Positions 34,585-45,340 are shown, counted from the stretch's first letter. The stretch: 64,000 bases of DNA from Polyangiaceae bacterium (GCA_025936045.1 JAICUB010000023.1:1-64000), one strand, 5' to 3'. The notes: generated from the sequence alone by a model not told the origin. Numbers and translations: made by a program.

Positions 34585-36650
34585 TTGTCGTCCATCCCCG
34601 GACGGCCTCGAGCGTGCGCGGCGCGCTCCTTGGCGTTGTGCTCTTGCAGCGTGGGCGCCTGCTCGAGCTCGTCGAGCAAGCGATCATCCTGGTTCTGCGA
34701 TTGCTGCTGCTGCGGAGGCTGCTGCTGTTGCTGTTGTTCGGGTGGCGGGGCGCCCGCGTCCTGGCCGTTTGGGCTACCGGCGTCCGGCTGATTGGGCTGA
34801 CCCGCGTCCTTGCCTTCGTTGCCGGCGTCGGGTTGGTCCTGCTTGCCGCCGTCCTTCTGGTCGTTGCCGGCGTCGGGTTGGTCCTGCTTGCCGCCGTCGT
34901 TGCCGGCGTCGGGTTGTCCGCCGTCGTTGCCGCCGTCGGGCGGGCCCGCATCCTTCTGCTCGTCCTCGATGCGGCGGAGCGCAATGGCGCGATTGTACGC
35001 GGCGTCGCGCCCCGTGGAGTCTCCCGCGTCGCCCGGCAAGCCGGGGATGAGCTTCAGCGCCGCGTCATAGCTTGCGACGGCCGAACGGTAGTCACGCCGC
35101 AGAAACTCGAGGTTTCCGGCGAGGTAAAAGGCGCGCGCTCGGAGCTCGACCGGGACGCTCGTATCGGTCGCCGCGAGACGCACGATGCGTAGCGCGCAGT
35201 CGACTTCGGCGCTCCGCTTGGCGAGCTCGGCTTCTTCTTCCTGCGAGCGGCCGCCGTCGTGAACCGGCGGATCCTCGCCGAAACGCCGGCCGAAGCGCTC
35301 GGCGATGCCGAAGAGGCCGAGCCCGAGATCGAACGCGGCGTTCGGGCGTGCGGTGACGGAGCTCGGCGCGCCGATGTTGCCGTTTTCGCACTTGCCGGTC
35401 GAGAGGTACTCCTCGAGCAGCGACACGGCCGCGCCGGCGTCGCCCGCGTCCAGGGCTCCGACTGCGTTTTTCACGACGGGCGAGCTCCGCGTGAAAATTT
35501 CGTTGGCTTGATCGCAGCCGCTCAGCAAAAAGGAGAGGATCGCGGAGCCGGCGACGCCCGTGAGCGCGGCCTTCGCCACGCGGCGCTTGCGCGTGCGGCG
35601 CCGCTCCTCGGGCAACGGCGGCACCACGGCGCGATCGCGCCGTTTCGCTTCGGGGACCCAGGTTTCGACGACGAGCAGGAGCAGCGCGAGCGCGAGCGGG
35701 TACGCGAACACGTCCGCGTACACCGTTTCGACCCGTTCGGAGAGCTCTTCACTCATCAGGTGCCGGAGGCGCGCGGCGATGCTCGAAAGGCCGGTTTCGC
35801 CCTTTTCGCTACGCGCGATGAGCCCGCCCGTCGCTTCGGCGATCTTCGCGAGCTGCTCTTCGCCGGCCGCCGAGAGCTCGGTCGTGAGCGGCTTGCCCTG
35901 TTCGTCGGTGCGCCAGCCTTTGACCTGGCCGAGCTCGTTCACGTCCGGGATCGGCTCGGGCGTCCGGCCGCCTACCTGATCGACGTAGATGGTGAGCTGC
36001 TCTTTCGCGGCGGCCTGCGCCTCCTGCACCGGATCGCCTTCGAGATCTTCGCCGTCGGTGACGAGCAGCATCACCTTGCGGTGATCTTTCGAGAGCGGGT
36101 CGCGTGCGAGGAGCTCGCGTCCGGCCTCGAGCGCTCTTGCAATGGCGGTGCCGCCCACGGGCATGTCGTTCGGCGTCAGCTGCCGCAAGAACTGCGCGAT
36201 GGCGGCGCCGTCGCTCGTCAGCGGGAACGACATCGTCTCGCCCGCGAAGGCCACGGCGCCGAAACGGGCGCCCGGCAAGTCCGCGATGAGCCGGCTCATT
36301 TCGGCCTTCGCGCGCTCGATGCGCGAGGGCGGGATGTCGCGCGCGTACATGCTCTTCGAGTAGTCGAGCACGATCACGACATCGAGGTTGGTCGCGGGGA
36401 TCACGCGCGACCCGCGGCCGTATTGCGGCTGCGCGAGCGCGACGAACGCGAGCGCGAGCGACAGCACGAGCAGGACGCCCTTGAACGCACGGCGTCCGCC
36501 CGCGCGCGCCGTCGCGAGCTCGCGCACGAGCTTTTCCTCGCCGAAGCGCCGGAGCGCGCGCAATGAAAGCACGGCGCCTATCACCAAGAGCACGCCGACG
36601 CCGAGCGCACCGAGCGCGCCGAGCAGCCAGATCGAGTCCGCGAACCTCAC
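34581..36650 (-). CDS. BatB-BatC fusion: VWA domain protein with TPR and Gln/Asp-rich tail
   Basis: A 689-residue protein with GTG start. Two N-terminal membrane segments (LGALGALGVGVLLVIGAVL; GVLLVLSLALAFVALAQP) precede a von Willebrand A domain with an intact MIDAS (LDYSKSMYA, then T in VGGTAIA, and D in LLVTDGED). A third membrane segment follows near 320 (PLALALLLLVVETW), then a helical TPR-like region (AFYLAGNLEFLRRDYRSAV) and a low-complexity tail rich in DAG and Q, with repeated QPDAGND units. In many bacteria BatB and the TPR protein BatC are separate genes; here they appear as one polypeptide. Both ends overlap neighbours by four bases. Confidence 0.85.
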   Translation of the reverse strand: MRFADSIWLLGALGALGVGVLLVIGAVLSLRALRRFGEEKLVRELATARAGGRRAFKGVLLVLSLALAFVALAQPQYGRGSRVIPATNLDVVIVLDYSKSMYARDIPPSRIERAKAEMSRLIADLPGARFGAVAFAGETMSFPLTSDGAAIAQFLRQLTPNDMPVGGTAIARALEAGRELLARDPLSKDHRKVMLLVTDGEDLEGDPVQEAQAAAKEQLTIYVDQVGGRTPEPIPDVNELGQVKGWRTDEQGKPLTTELSAAGEEQLAKIAEATGGLIARSEKGETGLSSIAARLRHLMSEELSERVETVYADVFAYPLALALLLLVVETWVPEAKRRDRAVVPPLPEERRRTRKRRVAKAALTGVAGSAILSFLLSGCDQANEIFTRSSPVVKNAVGALDAGDAGAAVSLLEEYLSTGKCENGNIGAPSSVTARPNAAFDLGLGLFGIAERFGRRFGEDPPVHDGGRSQEEEAELAKRSAEVDCALRIVRLAATDTSVPVELRARAFYLAGNLEFLRRDYRSAVASYDAALKLIPGLPGDAGDSTGRDAAYNRAIALRRIEDEQKDAGPPDGGNDGGQPDAGNDGGKQDQPDAGNDQKDGGKQDQPDAGNEGKDAGQPNQPDAGSPNGQDAGAPPPEQQQQQQPPQQQQSQNQDDRLLDELEQAPTLQEHNAKERAAHARGRPGMDDK

Positions 36651-37795
36651 GGGAACCTCCGCAGCACGAGCGCGCGCAGGACCGCGTCGAGCGCGAGCAA
36701 GAGCACGCCCGGCACGAGCAGGAACCGATAAAGATCCTCGAAATGCGCGATGCTCGCCGAAAGCTTCGTCTTCTCGAGCTTGTCGAGCACGTCGTGGACG
36801 CTCGCCTGGAGCCCGCGCGCGTCGCTCGCGACGTACATGTGGCCGCCCGTTTTGTCGGAGAGATCCTTCAAGAGCTTCGGGTTCACGCGGAAGGGGGCGC
36901 GCACGTAGCGGGGCTGCCCGAAGAGATCGAAGCCGTCCTGGATCTCGGCCGTTTCGCCTTGGCCGATCTGGATGCTGTAGATGTGCGCGCCGACTTCGTT
37001 GGCGAGCTTGGCGCCGTACTCGGGCGCGAGGCGGCCGCCCTGATTGTCGCCGTCGGTGAGCAAAATGATGACCTTGCTCTTGGCCGTGCTGCGTCTCAAG
37101 CGCGCGACGGCGACACCGAGCGCGTCGCCGATGGCGGTGCCGTTCGGATCGATCACGTCGATGTCCATGTGCTTCACGAGCTCGTCGAGCAGGTGGTAGT
37201 CGAGCGTGGGCGGCGAGACCACGTACGCGGCGGAGCCGAACGCGACCATGCCGATGCGATCCGTCTTGCGCCGCGCGATGAAGTCGCGAAGCACGGCCTT
37301 GGCGACGTCGATGCGCGTCGGTCGCGCCGCGCCCCGCGACGGCGGCATGTACGAGCGCAGATCCTCCGGCACGTTGTCGAGCACGGCGCGCATCGAGCCC
37401 GACAGATCGAGCGCAACGACGATGTCGATGCCCTCCTCGTCGGTGGTCATGGGGCGGAGCGTGTTGAGCGGGCGCGCGAGCGCCGCAATGCAGAGCAAAA
37501 GCCCGAGACTTCGCGCGATACCGGGCACGTCGCGTAAGAACACGCGCGGCCCCGCCGGCCCGACGACGAGGGGCATCAGCGTGCCGAGCCGGAGCCGCGG
37601 CGTGCGCCGGTCTTCCCCGAACACGGCACGATAAAATACGACGGGCACGAGCACCAAGGCGGCGAGCGCCCAGGGCTCGGACCAGCGCGCGTGCATGAGC
37701 TCGTCACCGCGTGCGGCGAAGGGATACGCCACGCCGAGCAGGGCGAGCAGGAGCAGCGCGAACAGGCCGACCGTCGGCCGCAGCCAGCGCGTCAC
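36647..37795 (-). CDS. batA: BatA: VWA-domain membrane protein
   Basis: 382 residues from a GTG at 37795 that overlaps the upstream stop (GTGA); the frame extends further upstream only inside the previous gene. There are N-terminal membrane spans (GLFALLLLALLGVAYPF; WALAALVLVPVVFY), then a VWA domain with MIDAS DLSGSMRAV, T in NGTAIGDAL and D in LLTDGDNQGG, and a C-terminal membrane span (YRFLLVPGVLLLALDAVL). The VWA face would bind partner proteins in a metal-dependent way, probably with BatB/BatD. The family call is firm; the process served here is not known. Confidence 0.9.
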   Translation of the reverse strand: MTRWLRPTVGLFALLLLALLGVAYPFAARGDELMHARWSEPWALAALVLVPVVFYRAVFGEDRRTPRLRLGTLMPLVVGPAGPRVFLRDVPGIARSLGLLLCIAALARPLNTLRPMTTDEEGIDIVVALDLSGSMRAVLDNVPEDLRSYMPPSRGAARPTRIDVAKAVLRDFIARRKTDRIGMVAFGSAAYVVSPPTLDYHLLDELVKHMDIDVIDPNGTAIGDALGVAVARLRRSTAKSKVIILLTDGDNQGGRLAPEYGAKLANEVGAHIYSIQIGQGETAEIQDGFDLFGQPRYVRAPFRVNPKLLKDLSDKTGGHMYVASDARGLQASVHDVLDKLEKTKLSASIAHFEDLYRFLLVPGVLLLALDAVLRALVLRRFP

Positions 37796-39098
37796 GGCTT
37801 CTCCTCCGGATCCGGCTTGCTCGGGGCGGTCGGCTCCGCGGGCGGCACCGTCGCGGGCTCGGTATTCGCGGCGGCCGGCTTCGGGCCCCACTTGGCCGCT
37901 TCTTCGTCCACGGGCGGCGGCGAGGGCGGCGCCGGCTCGGGGGGTGCCGTCACGTCGCTCGCGACGGGGGCGGCGCTCGGAGCAGCCCCGAGCGGCGCGG
38001 TCGGCAACGTCTCTCGCACGATGTGCTCGGCGCGGACGAGCGCGAGGTCGCCGTCTTCGGCGCTCGGCGTCGTCTTCGCGAACTTCACGAGGTCGGCCTG
38101 ACGCAAAAAGCCTTCAATGGCGTCGAGCGGCGCGATGCGCGGGTTCACCTCGCGCAGCACGCCGAGCGCTTCCCGCGTCGTGCTCTCGAGCCCGTCGAAC
38201 CCGAAGCGCGAGCCGAGATACTTGCGCACGCTGTCGGAGACGCGATCGAAGTGCTCGGCCAAGCGCCCCTCCGCGATGAGCCCGGCGTGACGGATGTCGA
38301 AGAGCTCCTCCAGCGCGACTTCCCACGGGGGGCGCGGCGGCGGCGGCGGCGGCACCGGGCGCGGCCGCCTGAGCCATTTGCCGACGATGAACGCGATGAG
38401 CGCGCCGAGCGCGAGGGCGGCGGCGCCCACGACGAGCCCGTTCTTCAAGGCCGTCCACTCTTCGGTCTGTTCGCGCGCGGCCGGATTCGGGCGCGGCTTC
38501 GGGTCCGAGGTGTTCGCGATCGGATCCTCGATCGTGACCTCGTGCGGCTGCGTGCAGAGTACGAGCACGTCGCCGCTCGCGCGCGCGACGCTCACGGGTA
38601 GGGGCGGGACCACGAGCACGTTGCGCCCCGGCTTCTGCGGCAGCGGCACGAACGAGATCTCGATGTGAGTCGTCACGCGACCGCCCTGTTCCGTTCGCGT
38701 GAGCACGGGGCCGGCGCCGCCCTTCGGATCGGGCAAATAGAGCCCGACGCGCTCGAGGCCGCGGAACGTCGGGTCCTCCGTTTGAGGCTGGAAGCCGCCG
38801 GGCAGTACTGTCTCGCCCTTGCCGTGCTCGAGGGTGAGCGAGAGCGTGAGAGCATGCCCGCTCTCGCCGCGCGACGGGAATTGCTCGCTGAGCTTCGGTC
38901 GCTCTTTGCCTTCCGGCACGTGCTCGCGACACGTTTCCGAACCCACCGGCGGCACCGCGCTCGACGCCGACGGAGCAGTCAGTACGGGCGGCGGCGGCGG
39001 CGCGCTCAGGAGCGGCGCCGTCACTGGTGTTTTGGCCGGTGCCGCGGCTGCCGTGGACGCGACGAGCGCCGCCGCGAGCGCGAGGGACGACCGCCTTT

Positions 39099-39102
<4 letters not shown>
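37792..39102 (-). CDS. DUF4381-like membrane protein of the Bat operon
   Basis: A 436-residue protein, GTG start overlapping the DUF58 stop (GTGA). A signal peptide (SLALAAALVASTAAAAPA) is followed by a strand-rich periplasmic region to about 205, a membrane span near 223-242 (LVVGAAALALGALIAFIVG), a Pro-rich hinge (VPPPPPPRPP) and a helical cytoplasmic domain (HFDRVSDSVRKYLGSRFG, LREVNPRI) like DUF4381. The C-terminus is Pro/Ala-rich. Such proteins sit between DUF58 and BatA in many MoxR-VWA operons; the molecular role is unknown. Confidence 0.75.
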
Positions 39103-39980
<878 letters not shown>

Positions 39981-40019
39981 GGCGACTCGGCGCTCTCGAA
40001 GGACCTCGCTAGGCTCGGG

Positions 40020-41006
40020 TCAGGGCACTTCTACGACTTCGAACACGCGACGCACGATGTCTTCGGCTGAGACCTCTTCCGCTTCGGCTTCGTACGAAAG
40101 CACGACGCGGTGCCGGAGCACGTCGGGGCCGATGGCTTTCACGTCCTCGGGCGTCACGTAGCCGCGGTGACGCAAGAACGCGTGGGCGCGCGCGGCGAGA
40201 TTGAGCGCGATGCTGGCGCGTGGGCTCGCGCCGTACTCGATGAGCGGAGCGAGATCCTTCAAACCGTTCTTCTCCGGCTCGCGCGTCGCGAACACGACGT
40301 TCACGATGTAATCCTTCACGCGATCGTCCATATAGACGTCGCGCACGACTTTGCGTGCTTCCAAGAGCTGCGCGGGCGAGGTCTTGGCGCCGGCGTGGGT
40401 GTCACGCGTGCCCGTCATGCGGTCCATCACGCTGCGCTCTTCTTCACGCGACGGATAGCCGACCTTCACCATCAACATGAAGCGATCGACCTGCGCTTCC
40501 GGGAGCGGGTAGGTGCCTTCCTGCTCGATCGGGTTTTGCGTGGCCATCACGACGAACGGATCCGGCAGCGGGTAGCTGCGGTCGCCGATCGTCACCTGGT
40601 GCTCCTGCATCGCTTCGAGCAGGGCGCTCTGCACCTTGGCGGGGGCCCGGTTGATCTCGTCCGCGAGCACGAGGTTCGCGAAGATGGGCCCGAGCTTGCT
40701 CGTGAATTCGCCCGTCTTCTGGTCGTAGATGACGGTGCCGATGAGGTCCGCCGGCAAGAGGTCGGGCGTGAACTGCACCCGCGCGAACTTCGCGCTGATG
40801 GCGTCGCACACGGTGCGCACCGTCAGCGTTTTCGCAAGTCCGGGCACGCCTTCGAGCAGCACGTGGCCGCCCGCGAGGAGTCCGACCAGGATGCGCTCGA
40901 CCATCTGCTGCTGGCCGACGATGACCTTGCCGATTTCGGCCGTCAGGTCGTCCACGAAGGCGCTTTCCTTGGCGACGACGTCGTTCAACGCTCGTACGTC
41001 TTGCAT
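40020..41006 (-). CDS. MoxR-family AAA+ ATPase
   Basis: About 328 residues from the ATG at 41006, preceded by GAGG at a proper distance; a TTG at 41012 is possible but too close to that site. It has Walker A (EGVPGLAKT), Walker B (LADEINRAPAKVQ), sensor 1 (MATQNPIEQEGTYPLPEAQ) and an arginine-finger region (DRFMLM). MoxR ATPases assemble or activate metal-containing or VWA-domain proteins. It is the first gene of a seven-gene, tightly overlapping cluster reaching 31832. Confidence 0.94.
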   Translation of the reverse strand: MQDVRALNDVVAKESAFVDDLTAEIGKVIVGQQQMVERILVGLLAGGHVLLEGVPGLAKTLTVRTVCDAISAKFARVQFTPDLLPADLIGTVIYDQKTGEFTSKLGPIFANLVLADEINRAPAKVQSALLEAMQEHQVTIGDRSYPLPDPFVVMATQNPIEQEGTYPLPEAQVDRFMLMVKVGYPSREEERSVMDRMTGTRDTHAGAKTSPAQLLEARKVVRDVYMDDRVKDYIVNVVFATREPEKNGLKDLAPLIEYGASPRASIALNLAARAHAFLRHRGYVTPEDVKAIGPDVLRHRVVLSYEAEAEEVSAEDIVRRVFEVVEVP

Positions 41007-41127
41007 ATCCAAATCCTCTGAAATACTCGGCTGAGGCGCGCGTCATAGCGCGCTCGGCGGGGCCAAGACAAATGGCTCTCGTGCCCTATTCCCGGCCCGC
41101 GGGAATCCAGCGGGGCGGGGCGGTGCG

Positions 41128-41418
41128 TCAGCCGCCCAAGGCCGCGCCGACGACCCAGGCGAGCCCGTTCACGGTCACGACGGTCGCGGTGAACCAGGCG
41201 ATGCCAAGTGCCACGCCGACGGCCGAGCGGCGCGTCCGTACGAAGTGAACCGGCACGCAGATGGGGCTGAAGCAGACGACGGCGGACCAAAACGAGGAGT
41301 CGGGCCACGCCCGCGACAGGAGCTCGGGCCCGAGCTTCTTCAGGTCACGCCGCACGACCCAAGCCGAGACGAAAATGGTCGCGGACAATTGCACGATGAG
41401 CTCCAGGACGTCGCGCAT
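41128..41418 (-). CDS. small integral membrane protein
   Basis: A 96-residue protein starting at ATG. It has three likely membrane spans: VLELIVQLSATIFVSAWV, SFWSAVVCFSPICVPVHFV and GVALGIAWFTATVVTVNGLA. The pattern of a charged loop with RRDLKKLGPEL between spans 1 and 2 suggests a small helical bundle. No family recognised. It lies between the pseudokinase and the MoxR operon on the same strand. Confidence 0.72.
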   Translation of the reverse strand: MRDVLELIVQLSATIFVSAWVVRRDLKKLGPELLSRAWPDSSFWSAVVCFSPICVPVHFVRTRRSAVGVALGIAWFTATVVTVNGLAWVVGAALGG

Positions 41419-41456
41419 GGCTCGGGGTGTCCCTCGGGCGGCTCTCTACCCCCTCT

Positions 41457-43013
41457 TTATTGAAGCCGCTTCACGAGCTCCATGAACGCCGTATCTTCCC
41501 CGCCTTGCGGGCGCTCGGCGCGCCGCAGCATCTTCGCGCCGCCGTGGTTGAGCTCGCAGTGGACGCTGTCCGTGTACTTCTTGAGCGGCTCCGTCACGTC
41601 CTTCGCCGCGATGACCGCGTCGCCCACCTCGCGCAGAGCGGTCGACATCGAGCAGTGCTCGTCGGGCAAGGCGAGCGGCTTCGCGTCCGGGCAACAACCC
41701 GCGCGCACCACCGCGAACGCCGGCAGCGCGTACCAGCCGATGCGCGAGAAAATCTTCATCGCCTCCGTGACGGTGCCTTTGGGCGCGGCGGAGACGACCG
41801 CGGCGTGGAGCTTTTCGGCGCCCTCACGCGGATCGGTTTCGGGGCAGAGCCACTCGACGTCCGGCGTCTTCACGAACGAGCCCTTCGGCAAGTAGCCGGC
41901 CATGCAAGTCGCGAGCTTGCTCCCGAGCCGCACTTCGTTTTCGGCGGTCACGGGTACGTCACCGAGCTCGAGCGCGGAGGACGTCGGCGCCGCAGCCACT
42001 TCCTTCTCGGGTACGCGGACGATCTTCACGAGCTTCGGCCGCAGGAAGGTGAGCCCAATGCCGACGACCGCGCCGAGGACGACGGCGCCGATCGCGAACG
42101 TGCCGACTTTGCCTTTGGGGGGAGGCGGCACTGACAGGCGGGAGGGCGGCCGGCGTGAGGCCGGGCGCACGCTCGGCGGTAACGGGGGCGGTGCCGTCGG
42201 GTGGTGACTCGGCGCGATCGGCTCTTCCCCCGCGTGATCGACGAACCAGCGCGCGAGCTCCCGCCGGAGCGGGCGGAGATCGGTCTGACGCTCGGGGCGG
42301 CTCGCCGTGAGCGTGTGAAAGAGCGCGGCGCGGAGCGCGCGATCCGTGACGCCCGCCGTCTCGAGCTCTTCTTCGCTCGCGTAGCCGCTCTCCGGCGGGG
42401 GGCTGCCGGTGAGCATCCAGTCGAGCAGCGCCGCGATGGCCCAGGTGTCGTCGGCGATCGTGGGGGTTCCGTCGGGCGCGCGCTCCGGAGTCTTCAACGC
42501 CTGGTCGGGGCGCACGCCGAGAGCCAGTTGCGGCAGCTCCCCCTCGGCCGGCTCGACGACGACGGCGTGCGGGCTCACCCACCCGTGCACGCCGCCCGCT
42601 TCATGCACGTGCGCGAGCGCGTCCGCGAGGCGCAGCGCGGAACGCACGGCGTCGACCGCCGGCTTCTTGCCGATGGCCTCGAGCCGTTCCGCCAGCGTTT
42701 CGCCTTCGACGCTCGCGGCGACGGCGACGAAGCGCTCGCCGAGCGGTTCGAGCGCGATGAGCGGCGCGAGATGCGCGTGGGCGATGCCGAGCAGCGGCAT
42801 CAATGTCTTCTCGCGTTCGACCGTGATCGGCACGAGCACGACCTTGCGGCCGTTCGTCGTGTCGATGCCGTAGAAGCTCCCTCCGAGCGCTTCTCCGAGC
42901 TTCTCCTCCACGCGAAAGCGGCCCGCGAACGTTTCCCCGACGGTCAGGGTCGCGGCTGGCTCGGCGTCTGTGGGGGCGTCCGGCGGCTGACTCACCGGCT
43001 GGGAGCGTCGCAT
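41457..43013 (-). CDS. membrane-anchored pseudokinase-like protein
   Basis: A 518-residue protein. Residues about 25-265 resemble a Ser/Thr kinase fold (GRFRVEEKLGEALGGSFYGI; LADALAHVHEAGGVHGW), but the catalytic loop reads VHGWVSPHAVVV (142-153) in place of HRDLKPENIL, and no DFG is visible. The kinase is therefore probably inactive. A Pro-rich hinge leads to a membrane span near 302-322 (FAIGAVVLGAVVGIGLTF) and a C-terminal extracytoplasmic domain with several cysteines (LCPETD, AGCCPD, HCSMS, HCELNH). It would act as a scaffold or sensor. Confidence 0.75.
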   Translation of the reverse strand: MRRSQPVSQPPDAPTDAEPAATLTVGETFAGRFRVEEKLGEALGGSFYGIDTTNGRKVVLVPITVEREKTLMPLLGIAHAHLAPLIALEPLGERFVAVAASVEGETLAERLEAIGKKPAVDAVRSALRLADALAHVHEAGGVHGWVSPHAVVVEPAEGELPQLALGVRPDQALKTPERAPDGTPTIADDTWAIAALLDWMLTGSPPPESGYASEEELETAGVTDRALRAALFHTLTASRPERQTDLRPLRRELARWFVDHAGEEPIAPSHHPTAPPPLPPSVRPASRRPPSRLSVPPPPKGKVGTFAIGAVVLGAVVGIGLTFLRPKLVKIVRVPEKEVAAAPTSSALELGDVPVTAENEVRLGSKLATCMAGYLPKGSFVKTPDVEWLCPETDPREGAEKLHAAVVSAAPKGTVTEAMKIFSRIGWYALPAFAVVRAGCCPDAKPLALPDEHCSMSTALREVGDAVIAAKDVTEPLKKYTDSVHCELNHGGAKMLRRAERPQGGEDTAFMELVKRLQ

Positions 43014-43042
43014 TTGCCGTCCGAAAGGTCCATATTGAGGCC

Positions 43043-43930
43043 GTGCGCGTCCTCGCCGGCACGAGCGGCTTCAGCTACGACGAATGGCACGGTCGTTTCT
43101 ATCCGGCCGATCTTCCGGCCAACGCGCGGCTCACGCACTATTCGGCACGCCTCCCGAGCGTCGAAATCAACAACACCTTTTATCAGACGCCCAAGGCCGA
43201 GCTCCTCGAGCGCTGGCGCGACGCGGTCGGCGCCGATTTTCGCTTTGCGCTCAAGGCGCCGCGACGCATCACGCACATTCAGCGTTTGAAGGGTTCGGAG
43301 GAGTCGCTCGGCTATTTTTGGAACGCAGCGCTCGCGCTCGGCGAAAAGCTCGGCCCGGTGCTCTTTCAGCTGCCGCCGTTCGCGAAGAAGGATCTCGGCG
43401 TGCTCGCCGAGTTTTTGGCCGCATTGCCCGCGGGCTTGCGCCCCGCGTTCGAGTTCCGAAACCCGTCGTGGTTCGAGGACGACGTTTACGCGCTGCTCTC
43501 GTCGCGTGGAGCAGCGCTCTGCGCGGGTGATTCCGACGAAGACGCGCGCTCGCCGCCGCTCGTCGCCACGACCGACTTCGGCTACTTGCGCCTGCGGGCG
43601 CCGAGCTACGACGCGGCGGCGTTGCGCACGTGGCGTGAGCGCATCGCGGCGCAGCCTTGGGAGCGCGCGTACGTGTACCTGAAGCACGAGGTGCTCGGCC
43701 CCGACTACGCGAGGTTCCTCGCCGCGATCGCCGACGGCGGCACCGAGCCACCGTTCCCGGAAGCGTTGCCCGCTCCCGTCACGGTGCCCTACGCGATGGC
43801 GAAAAAGCGCACGAAGAAACTGGAGACCCCCGACGAAGGAGCTCTTCCGAAAGCCCCCGCGCCGAAAAGGTCGGCCGCGAAAAAGCTCCGTGCCGCGCCG
43901 AAGAAAGCGGCGCGCGGGCCGTCGAAATAG
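43043..43930 (+). CDS. DUF72 family protein with basic C-terminal tail
   Basis: A 295-residue protein from a GTG. The DUF72 TIM-barrel fold is indicated by LAGTSGFSYDEWHGRFYP, SVEINNTFYQTPK, FRFALKAPRRITH, LGPVLFQLPPF and FEFRNPSWF. DUF72 proteins are widespread and have no established reaction. The C-terminal 45 residues are Lys/Ala/Pro-rich (KKLETPDEGALPKAPA, KRSAAKKLRAAPKKAARG), resembling nucleic-acid-binding tails. It is transcribed divergently from the pseudokinase. Confidence 0.9.
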   Translation: MRVLAGTSGFSYDEWHGRFYPADLPANARLTHYSARLPSVEINNTFYQTPKAELLERWRDAVGADFRFALKAPRRITHIQRLKGSEESLGYFWNAALALGEKLGPVLFQLPPFAKKDLGVLAEFLAALPAGLRPAFEFRNPSWFEDDVYALLSSRGAALCAGDSDEDARSPPLVATTDFGYLRLRAPSYDAAALRTWRERIAAQPWERAYVYLKHEVLGPDYARFLAAIADGGTEPPFPEALPAPVTVPYAMAKKRTKKLETPDEGALPKAPAPKRSAAKKLRAAPKKAARGPSK

Positions 43931-43945
43931 GACGCGCCCCACGGA

Positions 43946-45310
43946 GTGAACGGCGTGAAGGCGTGGGTGGTCGCTTGGTCGAGCAGCGTGCTCGGCGCGC
44001 TCGTGTACGCGCCGAGCCCCGCGTTCGCCGCTGACGAGGTGACGACGCCCGTCCGCACGGACGTGGCGTGCAACCTGTCGCACTTCGAAGGAAAGCTCGT
44101 GAACAGGGTTTGGCCCGAGGCGTGCCGTCCCCACGAGCCGTGCCGCATTGCGCGCGAGCTCACGCTCGAGACGGGCGACGGCAAAGCCGTCTTCGGCGTT
44201 GACGGGACGACGGCCGCCGGCGGGCCCGGGCCCCCTTCGCTCGCGTGCAGTGACGGCTTCGTCGTCTTGCGCTACCTCGGGGAGGAGCTGCGCTTCGATT
44301 TCCACGGCGGTCACGTCCGTCTGGCACCTGCCGAGCGCGTTCGTATTTCGGGGCTTTGGGCCGGGCCCGAGGCGCGTACGCCGAGCGGGATCGACTCACA
44401 CGCGTTGCTCGCCCGCACCCTCGACCTGGTACGAAACGGCATAGCCGGTCTCGCGCTTCCGCGGCCGAGCGGCGTCGATGACGAGCTCGTCGAGCTCATG
44501 ATCCTGGTCTCGGTTCGTGATCAGCTGCGCGCGGGACAGTTCCAGGCCGCGGAGGACGTCCTGACGGCGTTCGACGCTTCGGGCGCCGCGGCGAAGCCGT
44601 CGCTGCCTCGCAAAATTGCGACCCGCGTTAGCCTGCTCCGTCACGAGCTCGCAGAGGCGCGGCGTCGCACCCTGCCGTTTTCGCTCGGTCCCCGCCGCTT
44701 CGTCGGCGGCGCCGAGCGGCTCTTGCGTACGCCGCTCGACGTAGGCGGCCCGCCGGAGCTCTTCTTTCGCGGCGCCGAGCTCTGCGTCGTCGATGTAGCG
44801 CCGGCGCTCGCCGGCTCGTCCGCTGAGCCGGCGTGGCCCGAGGAGACCATGCACTGCTTCGTGCCCGAGGCGACGAGCTCACCCGGAAGCGAGCCGCGCG
44901 AGGAGCCGCGGAGCTCGCTGACGAAGCTCGGCCATTTCGACGGCGAGGGGGCCGGGGCCCTACTCGCGGTGCTCGACGGTGATGCCGTGCTCGAGATCGC
45001 AGACGGCGAGCTCGCGCTCGTGCGTGGCTCCGCCGTCACGGAGACAATCTCGCCGGCGCGCGCTCGCGAGCTCGTGGCCGGGTCCGCGGGGACGCGCCTC
45101 GTCACGCGGACGGCGAGCTATTTTTCGGACTCGCGACACATTGCCCAGGTAGCGGGCGCCAAAGCGAAGACGTGGGACATCTTCGGCAAGCCCCCGGACG
45201 GCGTGTCCTGGGTCGGCACGCCGCTCGTCTCGCCCGACGAGCGCTGGGTCGTGGCCCAGAGCGGCGACGGCTCGCACGCCGTGTCGCTCTGGGTCTTTCC
45301 GATTCGGTGA
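43946..45310 (+). CDS. hypothetical exported protein
   Basis: A 454-residue protein from a GTG 15 bp after the DUF72 gene, so probably co-transcribed. A signal peptide ends near SPAFAADEV. The mature part has five cysteines early on (VACNLSHF, EACRPHEPCRIA, LACSDGF) and a C-terminal region with beta-propeller-like repeats (WVGTPLVSPDERWVVAQSGD). I do not recognise a family. The final part may be WD/PQQ-type propeller blades. Confidence 0.68.
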   Translation: MNGVKAWVVAWSSSVLGALVYAPSPAFAADEVTTPVRTDVACNLSHFEGKLVNRVWPEACRPHEPCRIARELTLETGDGKAVFGVDGTTAAGGPGPPSLACSDGFVVLRYLGEELRFDFHGGHVRLAPAERVRISGLWAGPEARTPSGIDSHALLARTLDLVRNGIAGLALPRPSGVDDELVELMILVSVRDQLRAGQFQAAEDVLTAFDASGAAAKPSLPRKIATRVSLLRHELAEARRRTLPFSLGPRRFVGGAERLLRTPLDVGGPPELFFRGAELCVVDVAPALAGSSAEPAWPEETMHCFVPEATSSPGSEPREEPRSSLTKLGHFDGEGAGALLAVLDGDAVLEIADGELALVRGSAVTETISPARARELVAGSAGTRLVTRTASYFSDSRHIAQVAGAKAKTWDIFGKPPDGVSWVGTPLVSPDERWVVAQSGDGSHAVSLWVFPIR

Positions 45311-45340
45311 GTCGATATGCGGCCGGTGCGCCGCCGCGGC

